64,000 nt of DNA from JAGVSR01 sp963742405 (GTDB lineage: Bacteria > Pseudomonadota > Alphaproteobacteria > Rhizobiales > Hyphomicrobiaceae): the NCBI GenBank assembly GCA_963742405.1, contig CAVUMB010000003.1, forward strand, positions 1 to 64,000, read 5' to 3'. Positions 55,528-64,000 of this stretch are shown piece by piece. The notes under the pieces were generated by a model. That model made no database searches. It saw only the letters and a list, made by a program, of their open reading frames with translations, and was not told the DNA's origin. The stretch's first letter is position 1. Every line of letters starts with the position of its first letter. The position numbers were made by a program, and so were the translations under genes.

Positions 55528-55570
55528 CTAAGGATCGCGACGCGCGTTAAGTAATGGTGCCCTAGAAGTC

Positions 55571-57116
55571 ATGGCGATCTCGACGAAATTGGAGATGCGG
55601 CAAGGCCAGCAGCTGGTGATGACACCTCAGCTGCAGCAGGCCATCCGGCTGCTTCAATTCTCGAACATGGAACTCAGCCAATTCATCGAGGGCGAGGTCG
55701 AACGCAATCCTCTGCTGGAACTCGAGGAAGCGGCGCCCGATGCCAACGCCCGGAACTGTCGAGCACGAGATCGGCCGAGACGTGCTGACGCGCTCCGGTG
55801 AAGGTGGTGAGGGCGACGATTGGCTGGACCTCGAAAAGCCGGCAGTGTCGGATGCCAGCAGATAGCTTCGATACCGAATTCGAGAACGTCTACCCGGATG
55901 CTGCCCCGTCCGACGGGACCTGATCCGAATGGCTCGCAATGGGCGCAGGTCAAACAGCGCGGGTCATCCTTCGAAGACGATGACACAAATCTTGAGGCGT
56001 ATGCCTCCGCCGACATCTCGCTGCGTGAGTACCTCGTCGAGCAAATTGCTTTAGCGCTCGCCAACCCAGCGGAACGGCTCGTGGCGCAGTATCTGATCGA
56101 TACTGTTGATGAAGCCGGCTATCTGCACGCCGACCTTGACGATATCGCCGCGAAGTTGTCTGCACCCGCTGGAATGGTCGATAGGGTCCTCAGCGTCCTA
56201 CAGAGCTTTGAACCGGCCGGCGTGTGTGCTCGATCGCTTGCCGAATGTCTGGCGCTGCAGCTCAAGGACCAAAACCGCTACGATCCGCAAATCGCGGCTT
56301 TGCTGGAAAATCTCGGGCTCATCGCCACACACAATTTGGTCGGCCTGCGACGGGCGGTCGGCGTTGACGCCGACGAGCTGGGCGAGATGATTGCCGAGAT
56401 CAAGAAGCTCAATCCGAAGCCGGGGCTCAAGTTCGGTAGCGTGCAGATGCAGCCGGTGGTGCCCGACATCATCGTGCGGGCTGGTAACGATGGCAGTTGG
56501 CTCATCGAATTGAACGCCGATACACTTCCGCGCGTTCTCGTCAATCGCATCTACTACGCTAAAGTCTCGAAGACGGCACGTAACGATAAGGACAAGGGCT
56601 ACCTGCTCGAATGTCTGCAGACGGCAAACTGGCTTGTTAAGAGCTCTCGACCAGCGGGCGCGGACGATCTTGCGCGTCGCCGAGGAGATTGTGCGACAGC
56701 AGGATGCGTTTTTCACGCACGGCGTCCAGTATCTGCGGCCGATGAACTTGAAGACCGTTGCCGACGCGATCTCGATGCACGAATCGACAGTTTCGCGAGT
56801 GACCTCGAACAAGTACATCGCGACGCCGCGGGGCATCCTGGAGCTCAAGTACTTCTTCACGTCATCGATCGCGGCGGCGGATGGGGATGGGGAAGCCCAT
56901 TCGTCGGAAGCGGTGCGGCACCGTATCAAGCAGCTGATCGAGGGCGAGGTGCCAAACTCCATCCTGTCGGACGACATGATCGTCGAACGCTTGAAGACCG
57001 ATGGTGTCGACATTGCCCGGCGGACGGTCGCGAAGTACCGGGAGGCCATGCGCATTCCCTCCTCCGTTCAGCGCCGCCGAGACAAGCGGATGATCGAGCG
57101 AAGCGTGCGCGTCTAA
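55571..57116 (+). CDS. rpoN: RNA polymerase sigma-54 factor RpoN (frameshifted)
   Basis: Region I is clear: STKLEMRQGQQLVMTPQLQQ, then AIRLLQFSNMELSQFIEGEV. The frame changes near 55745 and again before 55975, then the core continues with LREYLVEQIALALANPAERL, VLQSFEPAGVCARSLAECLA and LNPKPGLKFGSVQMQPVVPD. A third shift near 56640 leads to RVAEEIVRQQDAFFTHGVQY, MNLKTVADAISMHESTVSRV and the RpoN box ARRTVAKYREAM. Total repaired length is about 510 residues, normal. RpoN directs transcription from -24/-12 promoters with bEBP activators. Its place after lptB and before ptsN is the conserved alphaproteobacterial order. Confidence 0.88.
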
Positions 57117-57655
57117 CCCATTGTATTTTATTACTTTTGACAGAATGTTCTGTACGCCGTAACAAGTTGTAGGCTCGACAAAGTTTTTGACAGGCGGCTC
57201 GACACAGATTAGCGTTGGACTTATCAGGTCGGCGCAAGGGGCTTGTGCTTAACAATTTGAAATTGCTACTGATCGTGCGGCTCTGAGGGAAATGGAGCCG
57301 CCAACCGGGTGGGTGGCGTTAGAGCAATCGGAATTCGATTATCTATGATGCGGCGCTCCGCGTGGTCCGCCGTGTTTTGCTGTTTACAAACCTTCAGTGA
57401 AACGCCGAAAGCACCGCGTCGGAACTAGTGTGGACGGGCAGTCGTTGTCTGCGGGTCATCGGACGGTGGTAGAAGGCGTTGCGATGAGGTCAGGCAGCGG
57501 ATCGGCTGGCAGGTGCTGCCGAGGAACGAATGACGGGGTGACATGCCGCGGGATAACCGTGGGTATCTCTCAATAGATCAATACAACACGAGGCTCAGGA
57601 CAGCAGCGGGTCGCGCTTAAAAGCGGCGGCCGCGGTCCGATCGAAAGAACCCATC
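57117..57655. other. Intergenic where hpf is usually found
   Basis: About 540 bp. Hyphomicrobiales usually encode a ribosome hibernation factor (hpf/raiA) here between rpoN and ptsN. I find no HPF-like residues in any frame and no other gene. GGAAC-N17-CGTT at 57421-57446 matches an EcfG-type promoter but may be chance. Confidence 0.6.
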
Positions 57656-58120
57656 ATGGATCTGGCAGATATTCTGGCAGCCGAGGCGATCATTCCTTCG
57701 CTCGACGTTACTAGTAAGAAGCAGGCATTGAACGACCTGTCCGCCAAGGCGGCCTCTATGACCGGCCTTGAGCAGCGGGACATTTTCGATGCTCTCGTCC
57801 AGCGCGAGCGGCTCGGCTCAACCGGGCTTGGCCGCGGCATTGCCATTCCGCACGTGAAATTCAAAGCTTTGACGAGCATCGTATGCCTTTTTGCGCGGCT
57901 GGCGCGGCCAATCCCCTTCGACAGCCAGGATGGCCAGGACGTGGACCTGGTATTTTTGTTGCTGGCGCCGGAGCATGCCAGCGGCGATCATCTCAAAGCC
58001 TTGGCCCGTATTTCTCGCCTGGTGCGCGAACCAGCCACGCTTGAACAGTTGCGTACCGCCAAGGACGCCGACGCGTTGCGCCGGCTGCTGTCCAGCACGA
58101 CGGCGTCGCACGCCGCCTGA
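57656..58120 (+). CDS. ptsN: PTS IIA-like nitrogen regulatory protein PtsN
   Basis: 154 residues. MDLADILAAEAIIPSLDVTS opens the EIIA-fructose/Ntr-type domain. The active-site His is H66 in GLGRGIAIPHVK, and VDLVFLLLAPEHASGDHLKA and ARISRLVREPATLEQLRTAK are typical. PtsN is the terminal acceptor of the nitrogen-related PTS (EI-Ntr, NPr) and regulates potassium, envelope and nitrogen stress functions. It lies downstream of rpoN, as usual, but with a gap where hpf would be. Confidence 0.93.
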   Translation: MDLADILAAEAIIPSLDVTSKKQALNDLSAKAASMTGLEQRDIFDALVQRERLGSTGLGRGIAIPHVKFKALTSIVCLFARLARPIPFDSQDGQDVDLVFLLLAPEHASGDHLKALARISRLVREPATLEQLRTAKDADALRRLLSSTTASHAA

Positions 58121-58133
58121 TGGTTGATCGTTT

Positions 58134-58932
58134 TCAAAGGCCATAGTGCAGGGCGGCTAGACCCGCAGTGCCGACGAGAATGCGCCACCAGCCGAATGGT
58201 GCGTATCCGTGACGGCTGACGAAATCCAAGCAGAACGCGGACGACGATCAGCGCTGATATAAAAGCAACGATAAAGCCGACGGCAATTGTGGTGACGTTG
58301 CTTACGTCCATGGTCTGCCAATTCTTGTAGAGGTCGAACGCAAACGCACCGGCCATGGTCGGCATCGCGAGAAAGAAGCTAAATTCTGCGGCCGATCGCT
58401 TGTCGGCACCCAGCAGGAGTGCACCGACGATGGTCGCTCCGGATCGTGACACGCCAGGTATGAGCGCGAGGGTTTGAAAGAGCCCAATTTTAAGCGCGAG
58501 GCTCGGCGGAAAACTCATGGCATCGTGGTAGCGCGGTGTGACGCTGATCCGATCGACGGCGAGAAGTATGATGCCGCCGAGAATAAGCATAATGCAGATA
58601 AGGGCCGGCGTTTCGAAGAGAACGCCTTTGATAAAGCCGTGCAGCGCGGCACCAGCCACGGCCGCCGGCAAGAAGGCAATCAGGACGGCCGTGACGAAGC
58701 TGCGAGCCTGCCTGTCGTAGGGCAGTGCGATTGCCGTTGACCAGAGGCGGCGGAAATACACGAGCAAGATCGCCAGTATGGCGCCGAGCTGGATTAATAC
58801 CTCGAACGCACGGCCGGGAGAGTGGACGCCCAGGAAATGACCGGCGAGGAGCACGTGTCCGGTCGACGATACCGGGATGAATTCAGTCAAGCCTTCGATT
58901 ATACCCAGGAGCGCGGCTTGCCAGATTTCCAT
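58134..58932 (-). CDS. uppP: Undecaprenyl-diphosphatase UppP (C-terminal frameshift)
   Basis: ATG 58932 gives MEIWQAALLGIIEGLTEFIP and the PVSSTGH motif, the N-terminal hallmark; the longer frame from 59133 is not real. ALIPGVSRSGATIVGALLLG is the second signature (G-x-S-R-S-G). Several helices with GGIILLAVD and FSFFLAMPTMAGAFAFDLYK follow. After VRVLLGF near 58232 the frame changes; the natural end (VSRHGYAPFGWWRILVGTAG, then LAALHYGL) is in the next frame and stops at 58134. The enzyme recycles the undecaprenyl carrier lipid used in peptidoglycan and surface-polysaccharide synthesis. It converges with ptsN. Confidence 0.9.
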
Positions 58933-59132
58933 GTCAGCTCTATCTCCTCGCGCTGCGGATCGCAGTGACTTTAAACCGACATGGCGGACCGTTGGGCTAT
59001 GGCACCACACCTGCCTCGCCGCCATAGCAGGCCGCGGCACGTCGCAACAGGGCGCCAATAGACACGACAATTGTTGCGGATTCGCGTAGATGCTGAGCGC
59101 TCTGGCGGACAGGCTTCGATAAGAACATCGCA

Positions 59133-59828
59133 ATGACTTTGCTCGTTCATTACCCGTTCTGTCCCCGCAGCCGCGCCGTCCGGATCGCGCTGGCCGAACT
59201 TGGCCATGACGTCGAACTGGCCGAAGAACAGCCTTGGGCCTGGACCGAGGACCTGCTGGCGCTCAATCCGTCGGGTGAGTTGCCGGTTCTGGTGCCGGCA
59301 AAGGGGCAACCGATCGGCGGCGCGTATGCGATTTCCGAATACCTTGATGAACAGGGACTGGCGCAAACAAGCGACGCCGGACGGGGTGGGCTGTTTCCCG
59401 GCCATCCCAGTGAGCGTGCCGAAGTGCGGCGGCTCACGGACTGGTTTTTGAATAAGTTCGATCGAGAAGTTTCGCGCGAGCTGATCGATACCAAGATCAC
59501 CAGCTTGCACGCGCAGACAAAGAGCGCTCCACCGGACGCTGAGACGCTTCGAGCGGTGCGGCACAACTTGCGCTATCATCTGCGCTACGTCGATCATCTC
59601 GCCTTTAGCCGGGATTGGCTGGCCGGAGATCGGCTGAGCTTCGCTGATATGGCTGCCGCAGGACATATGTCGGTGCTCGACTACCTTGGCGACATCGACT
59701 GGGAGCAGCATCCCTCGGCCAAGTCCTGGTATATGCGATTGAAGTCGCGGCCGGCATTCCGCAGTTTGCTGGCGGACAGACTGCAAGGGCTGCCGCCGCA
59801 CCGAACCTATGTCGATCTCGATTTTTGA
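59133..59828 (+). CDS. fzlA: FtsZ-localised GST-like protein FzlA
   Basis: 231 residues. A GST fold: LLVHYPFCPRSRAVRIALAE (thioredoxin-like part, C-P-R), NPSGELPVLV and the DAGRGGLFPGHPSERAEVRR linker, then a helical C-terminal part with WLAGDRLSFADMAAAGHMSV. It ends in LPPHRTYVDLDF, the conserved D-L-D-F tail of the FzlA group that is needed for function in Caulobacter. FzlA binds FtsZ filaments and promotes division-septum constriction; it is not a detoxifying GST. Its place between uppP and queG is typical. Confidence 0.88.
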   Translation: MTLLVHYPFCPRSRAVRIALAELGHDVELAEEQPWAWTEDLLALNPSGELPVLVPAKGQPIGGAYAISEYLDEQGLAQTSDAGRGGLFPGHPSERAEVRRLTDWFLNKFDREVSRELIDTKITSLHAQTKSAPPDAETLRAVRHNLRYHLRYVDHLAFSRDWLAGDRLSFADMAAAGHMSVLDYLGDIDWEQHPSAKSWYMRLKSRPAFRSLLADRLQGLPPHRTYVDLDF

Positions 59829-59887
59829 CGTGACCCACTGCTGATCAAAGCCGTGCTCTCGAAAACGGTGCTTCTCTCGAAGCGCAA

Positions 59888-60985
59888 TTGAGACGTGTGG
59901 CGGCTGCACTGGAATTCGAAGCGTTCGGGATTGCACGTCTTGATGGTCAGGGCGGGCAAGGTGAGCGGTTGCGGGCTTTCCTGGCGGCGGGGCGACATGG
60001 CGACATGAACTGGATGGAGACGACGGCGGATCGGCGCTGCGATCCGCTGGCGCTTTGGCCGGACGCCAGAAGCGCGATCATGGTTGCCATGAGTTATGCG
60101 CCTGCGTCGGATCCGCTTGAAGTTTTGCAGACCCGTGAAAGAGGCGTGATCTCCGTCTACGCACAGGGCAAAGACTATCACGACATTCTGAAGTCGAAAC
60201 TGAAGCAGCTCGCCCGGGAGGTCGTGGCAGCCACCGGCGGCGATGTGAAAGTGTTTGTCGACACGGCGCCGCTGATGGAAAAGCCGCTGGCCGTGCTGGC
60301 CGGTCTCGGATGGCAGGGCAAGCATACCAATCTGGTTTCGCGCACGCACGGCTCATGGTTGCTGCTCGGTGCGCTGCTGACGACGGCGGACTTGACGGCG
60401 GATGCGGCTGAAACTGACCATTGCGGCACGTGCCGCCGGTGTCTCGATGTTTGCCCCACAGCGGCATTTCCAAGCCCGTACCAGCTCGATGCGCGGCGTT
60501 GCATTGCGTACCTGACGATTGAACATAAGGGCCAAATCGCGCGTGAATACCGGGCGCCGATCGGAAATCGGATCTTCGGCTGCGACGACTGTCTGGCGGT
60601 TTGTCCGTGGAATAAGTTTGCGGCTGCTGCGCGCGACGTTCGTTTGACCGCGCGCGAGCAGACGGCCAATCCACCGCTTGGTGAACTGGTGACATTGACG
60701 GACTTGGAATTCCGAGCCCGTTTTGCGGGCACCCCTGTGAAGCGAACCGGTCGCAATCGCTTTATTCGCAACGTACTTGTTGCGGTCGGGAATTCCAAAG
60801 ACGCGAATTTTCTGCCGCAGGTTCGAGCGCTGCTCGACGATGCATCGCCGCTCGTTCGCGGTATGGCCGTTTGGGCACTGGCACGGTTGGCGGGAGAGGC
60901 AGAATTCAGTTTTGAATGCGATCGGCGTGTGGCCGTCGAATATGACGCCGATGTGCTCGCGGAATGGAACTTGGAGAGACTGTGA
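59888..60985 (+). CDS. queG: Epoxyqueuosine reductase QueG
   Basis: 365 residues from TTG 59888; an upstream extension to 59834 is open but has no ATG or GTG, so the start is uncertain. AMSYAPASDPLEVLQTRERG, VISVYAQGKDYHDILKSKLK and GLGWQGKHTNLVSRTHGSW form the cobalamin-binding core. Two [4Fe-4S] sites are CGTCRRCLDVCP and CDDCLAVCPWNKF. A HEAT-like C-terminal part (NVLVAVGNSKDANFLPQVRA, VRGMAVWALARLAGEAE) follows. The enzyme makes the last step of queuosine synthesis in tRNA. Confidence 0.93.
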   Translation: MRRVAAALEFEAFGIARLDGQGGQGERLRAFLAAGRHGDMNWMETTADRRCDPLALWPDARSAIMVAMSYAPASDPLEVLQTRERGVISVYAQGKDYHDILKSKLKQLAREVVAATGGDVKVFVDTAPLMEKPLAVLAGLGWQGKHTNLVSRTHGSWLLLGALLTTADLTADAAETDHCGTCRRCLDVCPTAAFPSPYQLDARRCIAYLTIEHKGQIAREYRAPIGNRIFGCDDCLAVCPWNKFAAAARDVRLTAREQTANPPLGELVTLTDLEFRARFAGTPVKRTGRNRFIRNVLVAVGNSKDANFLPQVRALLDDASPLVRGMAVWALARLAGEAEFSFECDRRVAVEYDADVLAEWNLERL

Positions 60986-61869
60986 TGCCGACGCTCTTTT
61001 GTTTTGGCCTTGGGTACAGTGCACGCCACCTTGCGGGGAAGCTGGAGGACGACGGGTGGCATATTGCCGGCACGGCGCGTACCCCAGAGGGCGTCGAGCG
61101 AATCCGGCAACTTGGCTATACGGGTTACGTCTTCGACGGGGTCAAGCCGGGCGTCGGATCGGGGCCCAGTCAAGGTGCGGGACCCGCATGCCGGCGTGCG
61201 ACACACGTTCTTGTTTCGGCTCCGCCTGACGCGCAGGGAGATCCTGTTTTGCGGCACCACGCCGATGATCTTGCGCATTCGAGCGCGGACTGGATCGGCT
61301 ATCTTTCCACGATCGGTGTCTACGGTGATCACGGCGGGGACTGGGTCGACGAGACGACACCGGCGACGCCATCATCGGAACGCTCACGCCGGCGAGCGCT
61401 GGCCGAACAACAATGGCTCGATTTCGGCGCAGCAGCCGGTAAGCGCGTCGAGATTTTCCGGCTGGCGGGAATTTATGGACCCGGCAGCAGCGCGATCGAC
61501 GGCTTGCGTAGCGGCACGACGCGATCGATCGTCAAGCCGGGCCAGGTTTTCAATCGCATTCATGTGGAAGATATCGCGCGGACGCTGATTGCGGCATTCA
61601 CGGGGCCGCATCGGCACGCGATCTATAACGTCACGGACGACGAGCCCGCTCCGCCACAAGATGTGAATATGTTTGCCGCAAGGTTGTTGGGATTGCCACC
61701 GCCGATGGACGTCGCCTACGACGACGCCGAACTGTCGGAGATGGGACGCAGCTTCTATTCGGAAAACAAACGCGTTCGCAATGATCGGATAAAAAACCAA
61801 CTCGGGGTGCAGCTGGCTTTTCCCACGTATCGCGAGGGGCTTGCCGCGATTGCTGCAAATCCGGTTTAA
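60985..61869 (+). CDS. SDR-family NAD(P)-dependent oxidoreductase/epimerase-like
   Basis: 294 residues from ATG 60985, whose first base is the last base of the queG stop (TGATG), so it is coupled. LFCFGLGYSARHLAGKLEDD is the Rossmann motif (GxGYSA), then HVLVSAPPDAQGDPVLRHHA and YLSTIGVYGDHGGDWVDETT (Ser-Thr-x-x-x-Tyr active site), followed by VEIFRLAGIYGPGSSAIDGL and FNRIHVEDIARTLIAAFTGP. This atypical SDR commonly follows queG in the order; no substrate is established. Confidence 0.88.
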   Translation: MPTLFCFGLGYSARHLAGKLEDDGWHIAGTARTPEGVERIRQLGYTGYVFDGVKPGVGSGPSQGAGPACRRATHVLVSAPPDAQGDPVLRHHADDLAHSSADWIGYLSTIGVYGDHGGDWVDETTPATPSSERSRRRALAEQQWLDFGAAAGKRVEIFRLAGIYGPGSSAIDGLRSGTTRSIVKPGQVFNRIHVEDIARTLIAAFTGPHRHAIYNVTDDEPAPPQDVNMFAARLLGLPPPMDVAYDDAELSEMGRSFYSENKRVRNDRIKNQLGVQLAFPTYREGLAAIAANPV

Positions 61870-61960
61870 CAATTGGCCAGCGCCGTTCAGCCAACATTCA
61901 GGATACGTCCGCTTTCCTGCCTGAATTGTTGAGGAAACTGACACCACTTGAAAAGGGCGG

Positions 61961-63112
61961 ATGGTTGTGATGCGCGGGTCGTTGGCGGCACGTTGGAGTG
62001 CGATAGGGTTGGCCCTTGTCCTAATGATCGGGCCAGTCATGGGCGAGAACGCCGCGCATGATATCGCAAACCGGTTTGCCGGCAGCGAGCAGTCCGTAAA
62101 AGGCCAGGACGCTGACCAGCGCAAGACTTACGAATCCGAGATGCTGGAGCGCGCACGCCAAGAGGCGGCAGACCGTTCGGCTGAGGAGCAGAAAACAGCG
62201 GCTGACGCGGAAAAGCGCCAGCGGGCGATGGAGGTGCTGCGCGAAGCCGAGGCCAAAGCGCTTGCGGAAAAGTTGAGGACAGCTGGTGAGGCCCGCAAGG
62301 CGAAGGCTGCGGACGCGGTTGTCGAAAGGCCATTCAAGCCGGCGTTGACGAATACCGACAAGTCGGTGAAATCTGACACCGCGACCGCTTCGACGCCGAT
62401 TGTCGTCACGCCGCCGCCCGCCCCTCAGCCGGCCGAAGTGGCACGGGATCCTGTTCCGGTTTCCCCGCCGATTGCGGAGCCGGTTGCACCGGTGGCGATC
62501 ACGCCGCAGGCCCCACCCAAGGATATTGCGAGCGAGCCGGCCAAGGTACTGCCGCCGCCGATGGCTCTTGGGCGTCCGCAACCGGTGTTACCTGTCGCTG
62601 CGGCGCCGGCCGATCCGCGGGTTACGATCCTTCTGGTGATGGAGCCCGGCACCAAAGGCATTCGCCGATTCAACAAAACGGCAGACCCCGTGATCTGTGA
62701 AGGCGTTCAGTGTTTTGTGTCGGATGGGCCGGGGGCACCGGCGCGCGTCATGCCGCTGCGCAAAGTACTGGGGCCAGGCAATACCTTCGGCAAGCGCGCC
62801 GGCGCTTGCCGCAGCACGCTTGCCTGCGTCTTTCGCAGTGTCACCCTTGCCGGAACGGCACCCATCATCCAGCCGGTCGATCTCAAGGTCCTCGTCCATG
62901 ACCGCCGGGAGCCGCGCGCGATTTCGGGCGATGCGTCATGTCGCGTTCTGGCCGGAAAATTAACGTGCAGCCGGACAGTGGTGGCGCGGGGTTATCGCGC
63001 CTGGATTGTGCCCGAGGCGATTGCCGAGACAGCTGGTGCAGCGGCGCTAGAATCGGCCGTGCTACGCGGTTTGACCCCGAGCGCTCTGCGCGAAGCGTCC
63101 GTCACGCGCTAG
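61961..63112 (+). CDS. Secreted coiled-coil/Pro-rich protein with Cys-rich C-terminus
   Basis: 383 residues. A signal peptide (about 1-28, LVLMIGPVMGENAA) is followed by a charged coiled coil (residues about 45-120, rich in Glu, Ala, Lys, Arg), then a Pro-rich linker (about 140-220). The C-terminal domain has paired cysteines: VICEGVQCFVS, ACRSTLACVFR and SCRVLAGKLTCSR. It probably spans part of the periplasm, with the linker in the peptidoglycan layer. Conserved-looking but not recognised. It overlaps the convergent hydrolase by 11 bp. Confidence 0.78.
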   Translation: MVVMRGSLAARWSAIGLALVLMIGPVMGENAAHDIANRFAGSEQSVKGQDADQRKTYESEMLERARQEAADRSAEEQKTAADAEKRQRAMEVLREAEAKALAEKLRTAGEARKAKAADAVVERPFKPALTNTDKSVKSDTATASTPIVVTPPPAPQPAEVARDPVPVSPPIAEPVAPVAITPQAPPKDIASEPAKVLPPPMALGRPQPVLPVAAAPADPRVTILLVMEPGTKGIRRFNKTADPVICEGVQCFVSDGPGAPARVMPLRKVLGPGNTFGKRAGACRSTLACVFRSVTLAGTAPIIQPVDLKVLVHDRREPRAISGDASCRVLAGKLTCSRTVVARGYRAWIVPEAIAETAGAAALESAVLRGLTPSALREASVTR

Positions 63113-63905
63113 GCTTTTCGGCGGATGCCTCTTCGATCAGTGCAAACAGACGCGCCAAGTCTTGCGGCCGCGATAGACGATGCTCGCCATCCGGGATCTC
63201 CGTGATGTGGACGTGACCGCCAGTCAGGAATGTTTGCAATTCGCGGACGTGACTTGCGGGCACGTCAGTATCCTGCAGTCCTTGCAGGATGAGAATTGGA
63301 CGGCCCGGATCAAAGGGCAGGCGCGCCAGAAGGTTGGCACGACCATCCTCGACCAACGCGCGCGTGATGGGGTACGGATCGCCATATTTCGACGGTTGAT
63401 AATAGACGCCATCCTCGATCAGAACGCGTCTGGCTTCGGCCGGCAGCCGCTTCCAGATGAGTTCTTTGGTCATGTCCCACGCCGGGGCGATAAGAACGAG
63501 TGCCGCGATGCGTCTGGCTTCGTCCGGGTTGTTCGCCAGCAGCTGTTTCAGCAACATCAGCGCGATGTGCCCTCCCATGCTGGAGCCGACGATGATTTGC
63601 GGTCCGTGGGAAATTTGGGTGAATATCGTCTCAGCCTCATGCAACCAACGGCCGATCGTTCCACTCTCGAATGGCCCGTCGGAGACCCCATGGCCTGAAT
63701 AATCGAAGCGGACACAGTCGACGCCGGTTTGGCAGGCATAGTCGGCGAGTGCGACTGCTTTTGTGCTCGTCATGTCGGATTTGAAGCCGGACAACCAAAA
63801 GAGCCCCGGTTTGACGGTCTTCGGCGCCGCGTCCCGCCGATATGCGATGCGGCGGCGGGCGTTGCCGGTGCCGACGTCGATGAATTGCGGTTCCGACCCG
63901 GTCAT
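63102..63905 (-). CDS. Alpha/beta hydrolase
   Basis: 267 residues. GLFWLSGFKSDMTSTKAVAL opens the fold (oxyanion strand), VRFDYSGHGVSDGPFESGTI resembles the ABHD10-like mitochondrial-type hydrolases, the nucleophile elbow is IIVGSSMGGHIALML (GSSMGG), Asp is in LILQGLQDTDVPASHV and His in IPDGEHRLSRPQDLARLF. Its relatives include acyl-protein or acyl-glucuronide thioesterases; no bacterial substrate can be named. It is convergent with the secreted Cys-rich gene, 11-bp overlap. Confidence 0.88.
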   Translation of the reverse strand: MTGSEPQFIDVGTGNARRRIAYRRDAAPKTVKPGLFWLSGFKSDMTSTKAVALADYACQTGVDCVRFDYSGHGVSDGPFESGTIGRWLHEAETIFTQISHGPQIIVGSSMGGHIALMLLKQLLANNPDEARRIAALVLIAPAWDMTKELIWKRLPAEARRVLIEDGVYYQPSKYGDPYPITRALVEDGRANLLARLPFDPGRPILILQGLQDTDVPASHVRELQTFLTGGHVHITEIPDGEHRLSRPQDLARLFALIEEASAEKPSA

Positions 63906-63957
63906 CCTATGAGTGCCTGCTGTTTTTGAATTTCACCATCCAACCGGAGGTCCTGCC

Positions 63958-64000
63958 TTGGCCGACAGCGCCGCGACCATACTGCAGATCATTCCCGAAC
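63958..64000 (+). CDS. Glycosyltransferase family 4, N-terminal fragment
   Basis: TTG 63958 follows CGGAGG by 7 bp. Only ADSAATILQIIPE is inside the window. I-L-Q-I-I-P-E followed by an expected L-x-T-G-G-A-E is the normal start of GT4 sugar transferases in alphaproteobacteria, but the diagnostic part is outside. Partial at the window edge. Confidence 0.5.
   Translation, partial: MADSAATILQIIPE

Noticed and set aside
57421..57446. EcfG-type promoter GGAAC-N17-CGTT before ptsN
   Set aside because: About one such match is expected by chance in 64 kb on both strands, and another exact match occurs inside the SulP coding region near 8148-8173. Without a conserved gene behind it I do not call it.

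Overview
The window reads as chromosomal DNA of an alphaproteobacterium of the order Hyphomicrobiales (Rhizobiales), probably a soil or water organism with methylotroph affinities. The markers are a BA14K-family protein, the fzlA-queG pair, an lptC/lptA-lptB-rpoN-ptsN block, an mprF(lpiA)-acvB operon, an Hsp20-DUF1150 pair and an ECF42 sigma factor with its YCII partner. A MxaJ/XoxJ-type periplasmic protein gives the methylotroph hint.

Layout. Positions 1-9.8 kb hold transport and accessory genes that are nearly all frameshifted: an alpha/beta hydrolase, a flavin reductase, a CPA1 Na+/H+ antiporter, a DUF2254 membrane protein, an AI-2E family transporter, a SulP transporter and a TauE/SafE remnant. 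Only a small XRE regulator is intact. From 10 to 15.5 kb there are two tandem secreted arylsulfatases and an NRAMP-related transporter. From 15.6 to 21.9 kb lies a compact signalling island: a TPR protein, a divergent Crp/Fnr regulator, a receiver-only protein, a NarL-type regulator, a hybrid histidine kinase and a stand-alone Crp-type HTH protein. Both divergent promoter regions of this island share a palindrome, TAGRCC-N4-GGCCTA, and the island ends in a strongly structured non-coding region with an intrinsic terminator. From 22.7 to 27.6 kb are mprF, acvB and a convergent short VirJ paralogue. From 28 to 30.2 kb come a broken xoxJ-like gene, a GYD protein, tRNA-Arg(TCG) and a 45-nt 3' fragment of tRNA-Arg(ACG), which looks like an attachment-site scar.

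From 30.6 to 41.3 kb come a DUF1254 protein, an outer-membrane protein, tRNA-Ala(CGC), a YbdK ligase and an ECF42 stress cluster. That cluster holds a YCII protein, the sigma factor, a GST, VOC proteins, an SRPBCC protein and a DHFR-like reductase, all on one strand. From 41.8 to 44.4 kb is a KaiC-like ATPase followed by a broken receiver-HWE kinase. From 44.9 to 50.5 kb are envelope, sulfur-transport and heat-shock genes.

From 50.5 to 64 kb is conserved core: an NDUFA9-like protein, tRNA-Leu(CAG), rnd, an apparent lptC-lptA-lptA fusion, lptB, rpoN, ptsN, uppP, fzlA, queG, an SDR, a secreted protein, an alpha/beta hydrolase and the start of a glycosyltransferase. Several of these genes (rnd, lptC/A, lptB, rpoN, uppP, DUF1150) carry frameshifts. 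Genes such as lptB and uppP are unlikely to be lost, so local indel errors are the most economical explanation there, and the breaks at 1-9.8 kb should be read with the same caution.
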